Shown here: piece after piece, positions 8,521-16,847 of the stretch
Position numbering within the stretch: the first letter of the stretch is position 1
How the letters are laid out: every line of letters begins with the position of its first letter
Assembly (NCBI RefSeq): GCF_002159085.1
Contig: NZ_LZRU01000015.1
Coordinates: forward strand, 28,656-92,655
Direction of reading: 5' to 3'
From: Thermobacillus sp. ZCTH02-B1
GTDB lineage: Bacteria; Bacillota; Bacilli; Paenibacillales; Paenibacillaceae
DNA: 64,000 bases
Notes under the pieces: model-generated
What the model saw: only the letters and a program-made list of their open reading frames with translations
Databases searched by the model: none
Told to the model about the DNA's origin: nothing
Position numbers and translations under genes: made by a program

Positions 8521-9543
8521 GTGGAAGTCAGTGTCATCGTGCCGGTGTACAACGCGGAAGCGCATCTCGAGCGCTGCATCGCTTCGCTCCGCGCGCAGAC
8601 GCTGGAGGCGTGCGAGTTCATTTTCGTAAATGACGGATCGACGGACGGCAGCCGGCGGATCCTCGAGCGGCACGCGGCGCTGGACGACCGGATCGTGCTG
8701 ATCGACCAGCCGAACCGGGGCGTCAGCGCGGCCCGGAACGCCGGGCTCGACGCCGCCATCGGGCGGTTCGTCGGCTTCGTCGATGCGGACGACGAGGTCG
8801 CGCCGGAGTGGTTCGAGACGCTGCGGGAAGCGGCGGAGCGGCACGGGTGCGACGCGGTCATCGCGGAGTTCGCGGAGGGCGAAGCGGGCCGGACCGTATC
8901 CTTCCCGTTCCCGGCCGGTGTACGGCTTGACCGCGATTACATCCGCTCGCATCTGCTGCCCAATTTCGTGGAATCGGACCGCTGCAACGCGGTTTGGAAC
9001 AAGCTGTACCGGATGAGCGCGGTCCGCCGCTCCGGCGCCCGGTTCCCGAACCGGGTGGCGCTCGGCGAAGACGGCTGGTTCAACATGCTGTTCTTCGCCG
9101 GGGCGGAATCGGCCGTCTACCTGAACTACTGCGGTTACCGGTACCGGGAAACGGAGGGCGGCGCGACCCGGCGCTGGCGCGACCGGGATTATTTCGCCCG
9201 GGCGCTGGAGGTGTACCATGCGGAGCTGCCGCCGATCTACGCGGAGCTGATGGACGAGCGGGAGCTCGAGATCCTGCGCTCGGCGAAGCTGATCCGCAGC
9301 GTGCTGGCCTACATCTACGTCTACTGCCGGCCGGCCGTCGGGCTTACGCCCGCCGAACGGCTCAGGCGGCTGCGCCGGATGATCGACCATCGCGACGTCC
9401 GCCGGGCGCTGGAGGTGTACCGTGCCGCGTTCGGCGGCGGTTCGGGGCGCTACGAGCGGATCATGCTCGAACTCATGAGCCGGCGGTCGGCGCTCGGGGT
9501 GTACTGTGCCGCCACCTGGAGCCGGCTGCGGAACGGGGATTGA
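8521..9543 (+). CDS. Family 2 glycosyltransferase
   Basis: 340 residues. VSVIVPVYNAEAHLERCIASL, FVNDGSTDGSRRIL and the DxD region FVDADDEVAPEWF form a complete GT2 catalytic N-terminal half; LGEDGWFNMLFF supplies the ED-type base motif. The C-terminal third is helical and typical of capsule enzymes. The GTG 8521 start has GAAGGTGG 7 bases upstream, 13 bases after the preceding gene. The role is transfer of one sugar in repeat-unit assembly on the cytoplasmic face. Confidence 0.88.
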   Translation: MEVSVIVPVYNAEAHLERCIASLRAQTLEACEFIFVNDGSTDGSRRILERHAALDDRIVLIDQPNRGVSAARNAGLDAAIGRFVGFVDADDEVAPEWFETLREAAERHGCDAVIAEFAEGEAGRTVSFPFPAGVRLDRDYIRSHLLPNFVESDRCNAVWNKLYRMSAVRRSGARFPNRVALGEDGWFNMLFFAGAESAVYLNYCGYRYRETEGGATRRWRDRDYFARALEVYHAELPPIYAELMDERELEILRSAKLIRSVLAYIYVYCRPAVGLTPAERLRRLRRMIDHRDVRRALEVYRAAFGGGSGRYERIMLELMSRRSALGVYCAATWSRLRNGD

Positions 9544-9578
9544 TCGTCCGAATCGACCGAGAACGGGAGGTGCCGATC

Positions 9579-10733
9579 GTGAAAGTTCTCATGTTCGCAC
9601 ACGCCGGAAGCATGAACCGGGGATGCGAGGCGATCGTCCGGTCGTCGGCCGCCCTCATCCAGTCGCGGATCCGCGGCGCGACGGTGCTGCTGGCGTCCGA
9701 GCGCCCGGAGACGGACCGCGGGCTGAACGTTTCGGCGGTGTACGACGGTTCGGCGCGGACGCTGAAGCGCTTCTCGCCGGAGTGGATCGTGTCGTCCATC
9801 CGGTACAAGCTGACGGGTGACGAATCGTACGCGCTGGCCCGCATCCACCGCAACGTCATCCGGCGGATCCGGGAAGCGGACGTTTGCCTCTCGATCGGCG
9901 GCGACAACTATTGCTACGGCGAGCAGCCGGGCCTGTACGAAATCGACCGCCGGGTGAAACAAATGGGCCGCAAACTCGTGCTCTGGTGCTGCTCCATCGG
10001 CGAGGAGGATCTGTCGGCGCGGAAAATGGAGGATCTCAAGCGGTTCGATCTCATCCTCGCGCGGGAGTCCGTGACGTACGACGTGCTGCGCGGCCGCGGC
10101 CTCGACAACGTCCGGCTCGTCGCCGACCCGGCGTTCACGCTGCCGGACATCCGGCTTCCGCTGCCGCCGGGCTGGAAGGAAGGCGACACGATCGGCGTCA
10201 ACATGAGCCCGCTCGTCGCGGAGCGCAATCCCAGGGCCCTCGAGGCCGTGCGCGGACTCGTGCGCCACGTATTGGAGACGACGGAATCGGCGATCGCGCT
10301 CACGCCGCACGTCATCCAGCACGGGAACAGCGATCTCGACACGCTCCGGCCGCTGTACGAGGCATTCAGGGAAACGGGGCGGGTGCTGCTCCTGCCGGGC
10401 GATCTGAACGCGATGCAGCTGAAGGGATACATCGCGCGCATGCGCTTCTTCGTCGGCGCCCGGACGCACGCGACGATCGCCGCCTATTCGAGCGGCGTGC
10501 CGACGATCGTGCTCGGGTACAGCGTGAAATCGAAGGGCATCGCGCGCGATCTGTTCGGCCGGGAGCGGCTCGTGATCGATACCCGCGTCATGGCGAATCC
10601 CGCGGAGCTGATCGACGCGTTCGAGGAAATGGTCTCCGAAGAAGAGGCGCTGCGCGGCCGGCTCGCCGACACCCTCCCCCGCATCCGGTCGATGTCGCAG
10701 CGGGCCGCGGACTATCTCGCCGAATTGGCATAG
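9579..10733 (+). CDS. Polysaccharide pyruvyl transferase family protein
   Basis: 384 residues. VKVLMFAHAGSMNRGCEAIV and LSIGGDNYCYG near residues 106-115 match the donor-domain start of PF04230 (PS_pyruv_trans). The C-terminal VGARTHATIAAYSSGVPTIV followed by LGYSVKSKGIARDLFG is the conserved RxH...G-x-P...Y-x-x-K element. Family members transfer pyruvate from phosphoenolpyruvate to form ketals on exopolysaccharide sugars. The start is GTG 9579, preceded by CGGGAGG at 9564-9570. A pyruvyl decoration would make the polymer acidic. Confidence 0.86.
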   Translation: MKVLMFAHAGSMNRGCEAIVRSSAALIQSRIRGATVLLASERPETDRGLNVSAVYDGSARTLKRFSPEWIVSSIRYKLTGDESYALARIHRNVIRRIREADVCLSIGGDNYCYGEQPGLYEIDRRVKQMGRKLVLWCCSIGEEDLSARKMEDLKRFDLILARESVTYDVLRGRGLDNVRLVADPAFTLPDIRLPLPPGWKEGDTIGVNMSPLVAERNPRALEAVRGLVRHVLETTESAIALTPHVIQHGNSDLDTLRPLYEAFRETGRVLLLPGDLNAMQLKGYIARMRFFVGARTHATIAAYSSGVPTIVLGYSVKSKGIARDLFGRERLVIDTRVMANPAELIDAFEEMVSEEEALRGRLADTLPRIRSMSQRAADYLAELA

Positions 10734-10748
10734 GGAGCGCGGCTCGAC

Positions 10749-11999
10749 GTGCGGAAGAAGAAGCTGCTGTTCATCATGCCGGGACTTGCCGCGGGCGGCG
10801 GGGAGAAGGCCCTCGTCAATCTGCTGGGGCAACTTGATTACGGTCGGTACGACGTCGATCTCTTTCTGCTCGATCACGGCGGGCTGTTCATGGATCTGTT
10901 GCCCCGGGAGGTGCGCCTCTTGCCCTTGCCCGCGCGCTACGAACGGTTCCGGCGGCCCGCCCTTCGCTCCGTGCTGGCGTCGCTCCGCGCGGGCGATCCG
11001 GAGCTGGCGTTCTGCCGCGTCCTGTATGCGGTGCGCAGCCGGATCGGGCGCACGGAAGCGGTGCGCGAGCAGTACGGCTGGCGATACCTGCGGCGCGCCC
11101 TCGCGTCCGCCGTCTCCGACCGTTACGACGCGGCGATCGGCTTCCTCGAGAAGACGTCGACCTACTTCTGCGTCGATCTGGTGCGGGCGGACCGGAAAAT
11201 CGGGTGGATCCACATCGACTACGACCGGCTTGGCATGGACCCGGCGTTCGACGACCCGTATTTCGCGAAGCTGGACCACCTCGTGACGGTGTCGGAGGAA
11301 TGCGCGGCGGTGCTGAAGACGCGTTTTCCCCGGCACCGGGAAAAGATCCGCGTCATCCGCAACATCGTCTCGCCTGCGGTGGTCCGGCGGCTGGCGGAGG
11401 CGGAGACGGGCGACCTGTACGGACGCCGGGAAGGCGAGATGATCATCGTGTCGGTCGGCCGGCTCCATCCGCAGAAGGGGTTCGACCTCGCGATCGACGC
11501 CTGCGCGCTTCTGGTGGAGCAGGGGCGGAAGGTGCGCTGGTTCGTGATCGGCGAGGGCGGCGAACGGGAACGGCTGGAGAAGCGGATCCGGGAGCGCGGG
11601 CTGGAAGGACGGTTCGTGCTGCTCGGGGTGAAGGCGAATCCGTACCCGTACATGCGCCAGGCCGACATCTACGCGCAGCCTTCGCGGTTCGAGGGGAAGC
11701 CGATCGCGGTCGACGAGGCGAAAATGCTCGGGCTGCCGATTCTCGTCACCGATTACCCGACGGCGGGGAGTCAGATCGTGCATGAAAAGAACGGGCTGAT
11801 CGCGGCGATGGAGCCGGAGGCGATCGCGGGCGGACTCATGCGGCTGATGGACGATCCGGCGCTCCGGGAGCAGCTGGTGCGGAATCTCGCGCTGGAACCG
11901 CTCGGCACCGAGGATGAGGTGCGCAAGTTCGACGCGCTGCTGGAAGGAGAATCGGAATGGACGGCCGGAAGCGGAAAACAAGCCTCTTGTTCGTCATGA
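10749..11999 (+). CDS. Family 4 glycosyltransferase, first of a duplicated pair
   Basis: 416 residues. LLFIMPGLAAGGGEKALVNLL, VSVGRLHPQKGFDLAIDACA and PSRFEGKPIAVDEAKMLGLP mark a GT4 enzyme. From about 11181 to its last codons the DNA is nearly identical to 12398-13156 of the next gene (offset 1217 bp), apart from a cluster of changes at 11664-11703. The 5' part is only distantly related, so the C-terminal donor domain has been copied or converted recently. The last 42 bases overlap the next gene. It is likely that both use the same nucleotide-sugar donor with different acceptors, an inference from the shared C-terminal domain. Confidence 0.88.
   Translation: MRKKKLLFIMPGLAAGGGEKALVNLLGQLDYGRYDVDLFLLDHGGLFMDLLPREVRLLPLPARYERFRRPALRSVLASLRAGDPELAFCRVLYAVRSRIGRTEAVREQYGWRYLRRALASAVSDRYDAAIGFLEKTSTYFCVDLVRADRKIGWIHIDYDRLGMDPAFDDPYFAKLDHLVTVSEECAAVLKTRFPRHREKIRVIRNIVSPAVVRRLAEAETGDLYGRREGEMIIVSVGRLHPQKGFDLAIDACALLVEQGRKVRWFVIGEGGERERLEKRIRERGLEGRFVLLGVKANPYPYMRQADIYAQPSRFEGKPIAVDEAKMLGLPILVTDYPTAGSQIVHEKNGLIAAMEPEAIAGGLMRLMDDPALREQLVRNLALEPLGTEDEVRKFDALLEGESEWTAGSGKQASCSS
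11181..11939 (+). repeat. Near-identical 759-bp segment, copy 1 of 2
   Basis: This segment matches 12398-13156 almost base for base at a constant offset of 1217 bp. Differences are single substitutions plus a dense cluster at 11664-11703 against 12881-12920. It covers the donor-binding half of two tandem glycosyltransferases. Confidence 0.9.
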
Positions 12000-13375
12000 A
12001 TCATCTGCACTGCGGCGGCGCGGAACGGGCGCTCGTCAGCCTGCTCGGCGTCCTCGATTACGGGCGGTACGAGGTCGATCTTCTGCTGTTCAAGCGGGAG
12101 GGGATGTTCCTCGCCAGCCTGCCGCCGGAGGTCCGGGTGCTGGAAGAGCCGGCCGCCTATCGGCTCTTCGACATGAAGATCGAACGGGCGCTGGGACGAG
12201 CGCTCCGGGCGGGCCGGCCCGACCATGCCCTCGCCCGCCTGATGGCGGGGGCGATCATCCGGACCGAGCCGGTGCCCGCGCGCAGCGACCAGCGGATCTG
12301 GCGGTACATGGCCTGGTGCCTGCCGTCTCCGGAGAAGCGGTACGACTGCGCGATCGGCTTTCTCGAACGGGGGCCGATCTATTATGTGCTGGACAAGGTG
12401 CGGGCGGACCGGAAAATCGGCTGGATCCACACCGATTACGACCGGCACGGGATGGACCCGGCGTTCGACGACCCGTATTTCGCGAAGCTGGACCACCTCG
12501 TGACGGTGTCGGAGGAATGCGCGGCGGTGCTGAAGACGCGTTTTCCCCGGCACCGGGAAAAGATCCGCGTCATCCGCAACATCGTCTCGCCTGCGGCGGT
12601 CCGGCGGCTGGCGGAGGCGGAGACGGGCGACCTGTACGGACGCCGGGAAGGCGAGACGATCATCGTGTCGGTCGGCCGGCTCCATCCGCAGAAGGGGTTC
12701 GACCTCGCGATCGACGCCTGCGCGCTTCTGGTGGAGCAGGGGCGGAAGGTGCGCTGGTTCGTGATCGGCGAGGGGGACGAGCGGGAACGGCTGGAGAAGC
12801 GGATCCGGGAGCGCGGGCTGGAAGGACGGTTCGTGCTGCTCGGGGCGAAGGCGAATCCGTACCCGTACATGCGCCAGGCCGACCTTTATGTCCAGCCGTC
12901 CCGAACCGAGGGCCGGTCGATCGCGGTCGACGAGGCGAAAATGCTCGGGCTGCCGATTCTCGTCACCGATTACCCGACGGCGGGGAGTCAGATCGTGCAT
13001 GAAAAGAACGGGCTGATCGCGGCGATGGAGCCGGAGGCGATCGCGGACGGGCTCATGCGGCTGATGGACGATCCGGCGCTCCGGGAGCAGCTGGTGCGGA
13101 ATCTCGCGCTGGAACCGCTCGGCACCGAGGATGAGGTGCGCAAGTTCGACGCGCTGACCGGCGCGTTCGGAGGCGGTGAAGGGGACGGGCCGGCGGCGAT
13201 CGCGGAGGCGGCCGGCGCCTTCGAAGCCGCGGGAACCGGCACAGCGGCGGGCGCGACCGGGCTGCCGGCGGCGGAGATCAAGCCGGCATCCGGCGAGCCG
13301 CCCGTTCCGGAGGGCGCGGCCGGTCCGTCCGGTTCCGGGGCGGCGGTGCTGACGGAGGGAAGCGGCGGACGATGA
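11957..13375 (+). CDS. Family 4 glycosyltransferase, second of a duplicated pair
   Basis: 472 residues. LLFVMNHLHCGGAERALVSLL begins the acceptor domain; VSVGRLHPQKGFDLAIDACA and PSRTEGRSIAVDEAKMLGLP form the donor domain. The latter lacks the aromatic residue of the usual PSRFEG. About 70 C-terminal residues (from TGAFGGGEGDG on) are Ala/Gly/Pro/Glu-rich and disordered, and are absent from the sister gene. ATG 11957 follows GGAAGGAGA at 11942-11950 and lies inside the end of the preceding gene; the stop overlaps the next start (ATGA). Function is as for the sister, with possibly changed acceptor. Confidence 0.87.
   Translation: MDGRKRKTSLLFVMNHLHCGGAERALVSLLGVLDYGRYEVDLLLFKREGMFLASLPPEVRVLEEPAAYRLFDMKIERALGRALRAGRPDHALARLMAGAIIRTEPVPARSDQRIWRYMAWCLPSPEKRYDCAIGFLERGPIYYVLDKVRADRKIGWIHTDYDRHGMDPAFDDPYFAKLDHLVTVSEECAAVLKTRFPRHREKIRVIRNIVSPAAVRRLAEAETGDLYGRREGETIIVSVGRLHPQKGFDLAIDACALLVEQGRKVRWFVIGEGDERERLEKRIRERGLEGRFVLLGAKANPYPYMRQADLYVQPSRTEGRSIAVDEAKMLGLPILVTDYPTAGSQIVHEKNGLIAAMEPEAIADGLMRLMDDPALREQLVRNLALEPLGTEDEVRKFDALTGAFGGGEGDGPAAIAEAAGAFEAAGTGTAAGATGLPAAEIKPASGEPPVPEGAAGPSGSGAAVLTEGSGGR
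12398..13156 (+). repeat. Near-identical 759-bp segment, copy 2 of 2
   Basis: Second copy of the 11181-11939 segment. Homology stops after GACGCGCTG, where the first gene continues to a short tail and this one into a low-complexity tail. Confidence 0.9.
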
Positions 13376-14754
13376 ACGCGATCCTGTTCGGGACATCCTC
13401 GGCGATCGCGCTGGCGGCGCTGGCGTCGGCGGCGATCGATCTTGCGCCCGCGGCGTCCGCCTGGGCCGGGCGGATCGGCATCGGACGGTTCCCGGATGAA
13501 GCGGCCTGGCGGGAAGCGGCGGCGGAGCGCGCGGTGAAGTGGCTGATCCGGACGCCGACGGTCCGCGTCACCGACCAGACGCGCCTGCTCTGGCTCGACA
13601 TGCTGCGCGGCGAGTACAGGCGCGCGGCGATCCAGCACTGGCAGGAGGCGGCGCTCGTGCTCGGGCTGACCGAACTGGCGGGCATGGGCGCGGATGAGGA
13701 GCCGGCGGCAACCGGATCGGCGGCTGCGCGGTTCGGGCCGGCGGGCGCGGCGCCGCCGGAAACCGCGGCGGCGGCCCGGACCGCGAACCTTCGGACCGCG
13801 GAAGCCTTCGCGGCCCGTCTCCGCCCGCGCCTGCGCGCGGCGCTCGGACGCTTCCTCGACCGCAAGTTCGGCGAAGACGGCGCCTGGCGGGTGAAGCCGG
13901 GGCAGGTCGACGCGGCGATGCTCGCCTTCGCGGTGATGCGGTGCGGCATGGAGCCGGAGCGGTACCGGCGGGCGTACGACGAGACGGCCGAACTCGTGCT
14001 GCGCCATGTCGGCGACGACGGGCTGGTGCGCTACCGGCAGGGGGCGGTCGGCGGCTACCGCTACGTCGACACGATCGGGCTCGTGTGCCCGTTCCTCACC
14101 GCTTACGGCCTGGCTTACGGCCGGGAAGACTGCGTCGATCTCGCGATCCGGCAGATCGAAGCGTACGAGCGGCGCGGGCTGCACCCGGAGATCGGGCTGC
14201 CGTACCACGCGTACGCCGCCTGCGACGGCCGGCCGCTCGGCCTGTGCGGCTGGGGCCGCGGGCTCGCCTGGTACGCGATCGGGCTCGCCGAGGTATGGCG
14301 GCTCCTGCCGGCATCCGAACGGCGCAAGGCGGAGATGGAGGCGCGCGTCGCGAAGCTCGCGCGGGCGGCCGCCCGGTTCCAGCAGGCCGACGGCAGCTGG
14401 CGGTGGACGGTGACCCGGCCCGAGACGCGGGCCGATTCGTCCGCCACCGCCGCGCTGGCCTGGTTCCTGCTGCGGTCGGCGGCCGCCTCCGGCGCACCGG
14501 ACGACGCGCGCGAGCGGGCGCTGCGGGCGCTCACGTACCTGCGCGGCGTGACGCGGCGCGGCGGCGCGGTCGACTTCGCGCAGGGCGACACGCGCGACAT
14601 CGGCGTGTACGCGCAGCGGTTCGACGTGCTGCCGTTCGCGCAGGGCTTTGCCCTGCGCGCCGCGGCCGCCGCGGAGCAGGTGGAAGCGGCGGAGCGCGCG
14701 GATCCGGCGCCTGCGGAACCGATGCCCGCGGAACCGGCGGGGCGGCGCGCATGA
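13372..14754 (+). CDS. Glycoside hydrolase family 88/105-type protein
   Basis: 460 residues. An alpha/alpha-barrel signature is seen in VDTIGLVCPFLTAYGLAYG, LPYHAYAACDGRPLGLCG, GWGRGLAWYAIGLAEVWRLLP and DSSATAALAWFLLRSAA, as in YteR-like unsaturated uronyl hydrolases. In this cluster it may trim or release polymer bearing uronic acids; that role is inference. The N terminus is weakly hydrophobic (ILFGTSSAIALAALASAA) and might be a membrane anchor. Residues about 105-145 are an Ala/Gly/Pro-rich insertion. ATG 13372 overlaps the previous stop, and its own stop overlaps the next start. The catalytic Asp was not assigned. Confidence 0.75.
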   Translation: MNAILFGTSSAIALAALASAAIDLAPAASAWAGRIGIGRFPDEAAWREAAAERAVKWLIRTPTVRVTDQTRLLWLDMLRGEYRRAAIQHWQEAALVLGLTELAGMGADEEPAATGSAAARFGPAGAAPPETAAAARTANLRTAEAFAARLRPRLRAALGRFLDRKFGEDGAWRVKPGQVDAAMLAFAVMRCGMEPERYRRAYDETAELVLRHVGDDGLVRYRQGAVGGYRYVDTIGLVCPFLTAYGLAYGREDCVDLAIRQIEAYERRGLHPEIGLPYHAYAACDGRPLGLCGWGRGLAWYAIGLAEVWRLLPASERRKAEMEARVAKLARAAARFQQADGSWRWTVTRPETRADSSATAALAWFLLRSAAASGAPDDARERALRALTYLRGVTRRGGAVDFAQGDTRDIGVYAQRFDVLPFAQGFALRAAAAAEQVEAAERADPAPAEPMPAEPAGRRA

Positions 14755-16325
14755 GAACCCGCTACGCCTTTTTCAACATCGCCGCCGGACTCGGCAACCA
14801 GCTCGTCATCACCGCGCTCAGCTTCCTGTCGCGGACCGTGTTCATCCACAGCCTGGGCGCCGAGTATCTCGGCGTCAACGCGCTGTTCACGAGCGTGCTC
14901 GCGATGATCTCGCTGGCCGAGGCCGGCATCGGCGCCAGCATCACGTACCAGCTCTACAAGCCGGTCGCCGAGGATGACCGGCCGCGCATCCTCGGGCTCA
15001 TGCGGCTGTACCGGCGCGCCTACGCCGCGATCGGGCTCGTCGTGCTGGCGCTCGGCCTCGCGATGCTGCCGCTCTTGCCGTACGTGGTGCGGGACGTGTC
15101 GGTGGAGCGGCTCGAGCTGGTGTACGTGCTGTTCGTGCTCAACACGGCGTTGCCCTACTTTTTCATTCACCGGCATTCGTTCCTGAACGTCAACCAGAAG
15201 AACTACATCGTGACGCTGACCTTCACCGGCGCGACGGTGCTGGCGACCGCGCTGAAGGTTCTGGTGCTGCTCCGGACCGGCGATTACATCCTGTACCTGG
15301 TCACCGAATTCAGCATCATGCTCGCGGCGACGATCGGCGTGGCGGCGGTCGTCGGACGGATGTATCCGTGGCTGCGCCTGAAGGATGCGCCGCCGGTCGA
15401 TCCCGCGACGAAGCGGGAACTCATGACGAACGTGAAGGCGATTTTGCTCCAGAACGTCGGAACGTACCTCATCTTCGGCGCGGAAAGCCTCGTCATCTCG
15501 TCGTTCGTCAGCGTCGCCGCGGTCGGCCTGTATTCCAACTACAAAATGCTGATCGACATTTGCCGGAACTTCATCTACCAGGTGTCGAACAACCTGTACC
15601 ACAGCGTCGGCAACCTGGTGGCGCGGGAGAGCCGGGAGCGGATCTACGAGGTGTTCCGCGGCATGCAGCTCATGAATTTCTGGCTCTACTCGTGCGCGGG
15701 CATCGCGCTGTACGCCGTGATCGGACCGTTCATCCGGGCGTGGATCGGCGAAGCCTGGGTGATGGAGCCGGCGGTGCCGGCGCTGCTCCTGCTCCTGTTC
15801 TATGAGCGGGGGATGCGGAACGCCGTCGCGACGGTGAAGACGACGTCGGGCATATTCCGCGAGGACCGGTACGCGCCGCTCGTGCAGGCCGCGGTCACCC
15901 TCGGCTGCGCGGTCGCGCTGGTCGGGCCGCTCGGCATCTCCGGCGTCTTCCTCGGTTCATTGATCGGCGCCCTCGCGGTTCCGTTCTGGGTGACGCCCTG
16001 GTGGGTGTACCGCAAGGTATTCGCGATGCCGCTCCGGCGTTACTTCATCGTCTACGCCCGGTATACGGCGGTCGCCGGTGCGGCGCTCGCGGCGGTGCTC
16101 ATGGCAAGCCGTTTCCTGCCGGCGGACGGCTGGACGGCCGTGGCCGCCCGGCTGGCCTTGGCGCTGACGGTGCCGAATCTGCTTTATTGGGCGATGTTCC
16201 GGCGGCTGAAGGAGTTCGAGGTGCTGGCCGGCGCCGCGCGGCGGATCGCGGAGATGCTGTTCGGCCGGCTGCGGCCCGGCGCGGAGCGGTCCGCGGAAGC
16301 CCGGAAGGCGGGGCAGACGCAGTGA
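14751..16325 (+). CDS. Polysaccharide flippase (Wzx-like, MVF/PST superfamily)
   Basis: 524 residues with about 12-14 hydrophobic segments. MRTRYAFFNIAAGLGNQLVI, then TALSFLSRTVFIHSLGAEYL and GVNALFTSVLAMISLAEAGI are characteristic of the lipopolysaccharide biosynthesis flippases, as are MLIDICRNFIYQ and the late GISGVFLGSLIGALAVPFWV. It should move lipid-linked repeat units across the membrane to the EpsG-like polymerase. ATG 14751 overlaps the previous TGA (ATGA). It is the last gene before a 522-bp gap with repeats and a new promoter. Confidence 0.88.
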   Translation: MRTRYAFFNIAAGLGNQLVITALSFLSRTVFIHSLGAEYLGVNALFTSVLAMISLAEAGIGASITYQLYKPVAEDDRPRILGLMRLYRRAYAAIGLVVLALGLAMLPLLPYVVRDVSVERLELVYVLFVLNTALPYFFIHRHSFLNVNQKNYIVTLTFTGATVLATALKVLVLLRTGDYILYLVTEFSIMLAATIGVAAVVGRMYPWLRLKDAPPVDPATKRELMTNVKAILLQNVGTYLIFGAESLVISSFVSVAAVGLYSNYKMLIDICRNFIYQVSNNLYHSVGNLVARESRERIYEVFRGMQLMNFWLYSCAGIALYAVIGPFIRAWIGEAWVMEPAVPALLLLLFYERGMRNAVATVKTTSGIFREDRYAPLVQAAVTLGCAVALVGPLGISGVFLGSLIGALAVPFWVTPWWVYRKVFAMPLRRYFIVYARYTAVAGAALAAVLMASRFLPADGWTAVAARLALALTVPNLLYWAMFRRLKEFEVLAGAARRIAEMLFGRLRPGAERSAEARKAGQTQ

Positions 16326-16419
16326 GCGGAAGCGGCGCGGTCCGGCGGCGGATGGCGGATGCGAAGGAACGGGGCGGCGCCGGCTGCTGCGAATGGCGGG
16401 TGCCGGGTGGGTGCTGAGA

Positions 16420-16632
16420 GACGGATCGGTCCTTCTGCCGGTTGCGGGCGCCGTGCAGGGAGGCGGATCGGTCCAGCTGCCGGTTGCGGGTGTCATCCGG
16501 GGAGACGCATCCGTGCCGGTCGCCGGCGGCGGGTACCGGCTGTTGCGGGGGGATAGACCGGTCCCGGCTGTCGGAGGCGGGTGCCGGGTGTTGTGGGGGG
16601 ACACCGGTACCGGTTGCCGGCGGCAAGGCGAT
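16420..16632. repeat. Degenerate 42-bp tandem repeat, about five copies
   Basis: CGGATCGGTCC then CTGCCGGTTGCGGG occurs at 16422 and 16464, with degraded copies from 16506, about 16548 and about 16590. The block fills the gap between the flippase gene and the promoter at 16728. No coding potential is evident. Confidence 0.65.
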
Positions 16633-16727
16633 GTGCGAAGGGGTGAAGCGGCGCCCCGCATTCCCGGAAAGGCCGGCATTGCGGCGGCCTTGCGTCCCGG
16701 AGCGGTCTTGGAGCGAAGGCGTTCTCC

Positions 16728-16756
16728 TTGACATGTTCTTTATAAAGAACTATAAT
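16728..16756 (+). promoter_or_regulatory. Consensus sigma-A promoter for the galE-epsLMN-sinR unit
   Basis: TTGACA (16728-16733), exactly 17 bp, then TATAAT (16751-16756): a full-consensus promoter. The spacer is entirely filled by a perfect 16-bp palindrome. An unusually AT-rich tract (16740-16800) follows in an otherwise GC-rich region. Confidence 0.9.
16735..16750. promoter_or_regulatory. SinR operator within the promoter spacer
   Basis: GTTCTTTATAAAGAAC is a perfect palindrome made of two head-to-head GTTCTTT boxes, each an exact match to the Bacillus SinR consensus GTTCTYT. It lies exactly between -35 and -10, so binding should block RNA polymerase. Confidence 0.75.
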
Positions 16757-16802
16757 TGTAAAAAACTAGATACATATTATTTTATTTTTTTATGGGTGAA
16801 TT

Positions 16803-16818
16803 GTTCTTTATAGAGAAT
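16803..16818. promoter_or_regulatory. Second SinR operator
   Basis: GTTCTTTATAGAGAAT: left half exact, right half ATTCTCT with one mismatch. It lies downstream of the transcription start and 30 bases before the GalE-like gene. Centre-to-centre distance to the first site is 68 bp (about 6.5 turns). Confidence 0.65.
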
Positions 16819-16847
16819 AAACCACGCCAACCTGCGGAGGGCTGACT

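Noticed and set aside
9450..11981. Open frame of over 800 codons on the minus strand across the pyruvyl transferase and GT4 genes
   Set aside because: Antisense shadow; the plus-strand frames carry full family motifs and translational overlaps.
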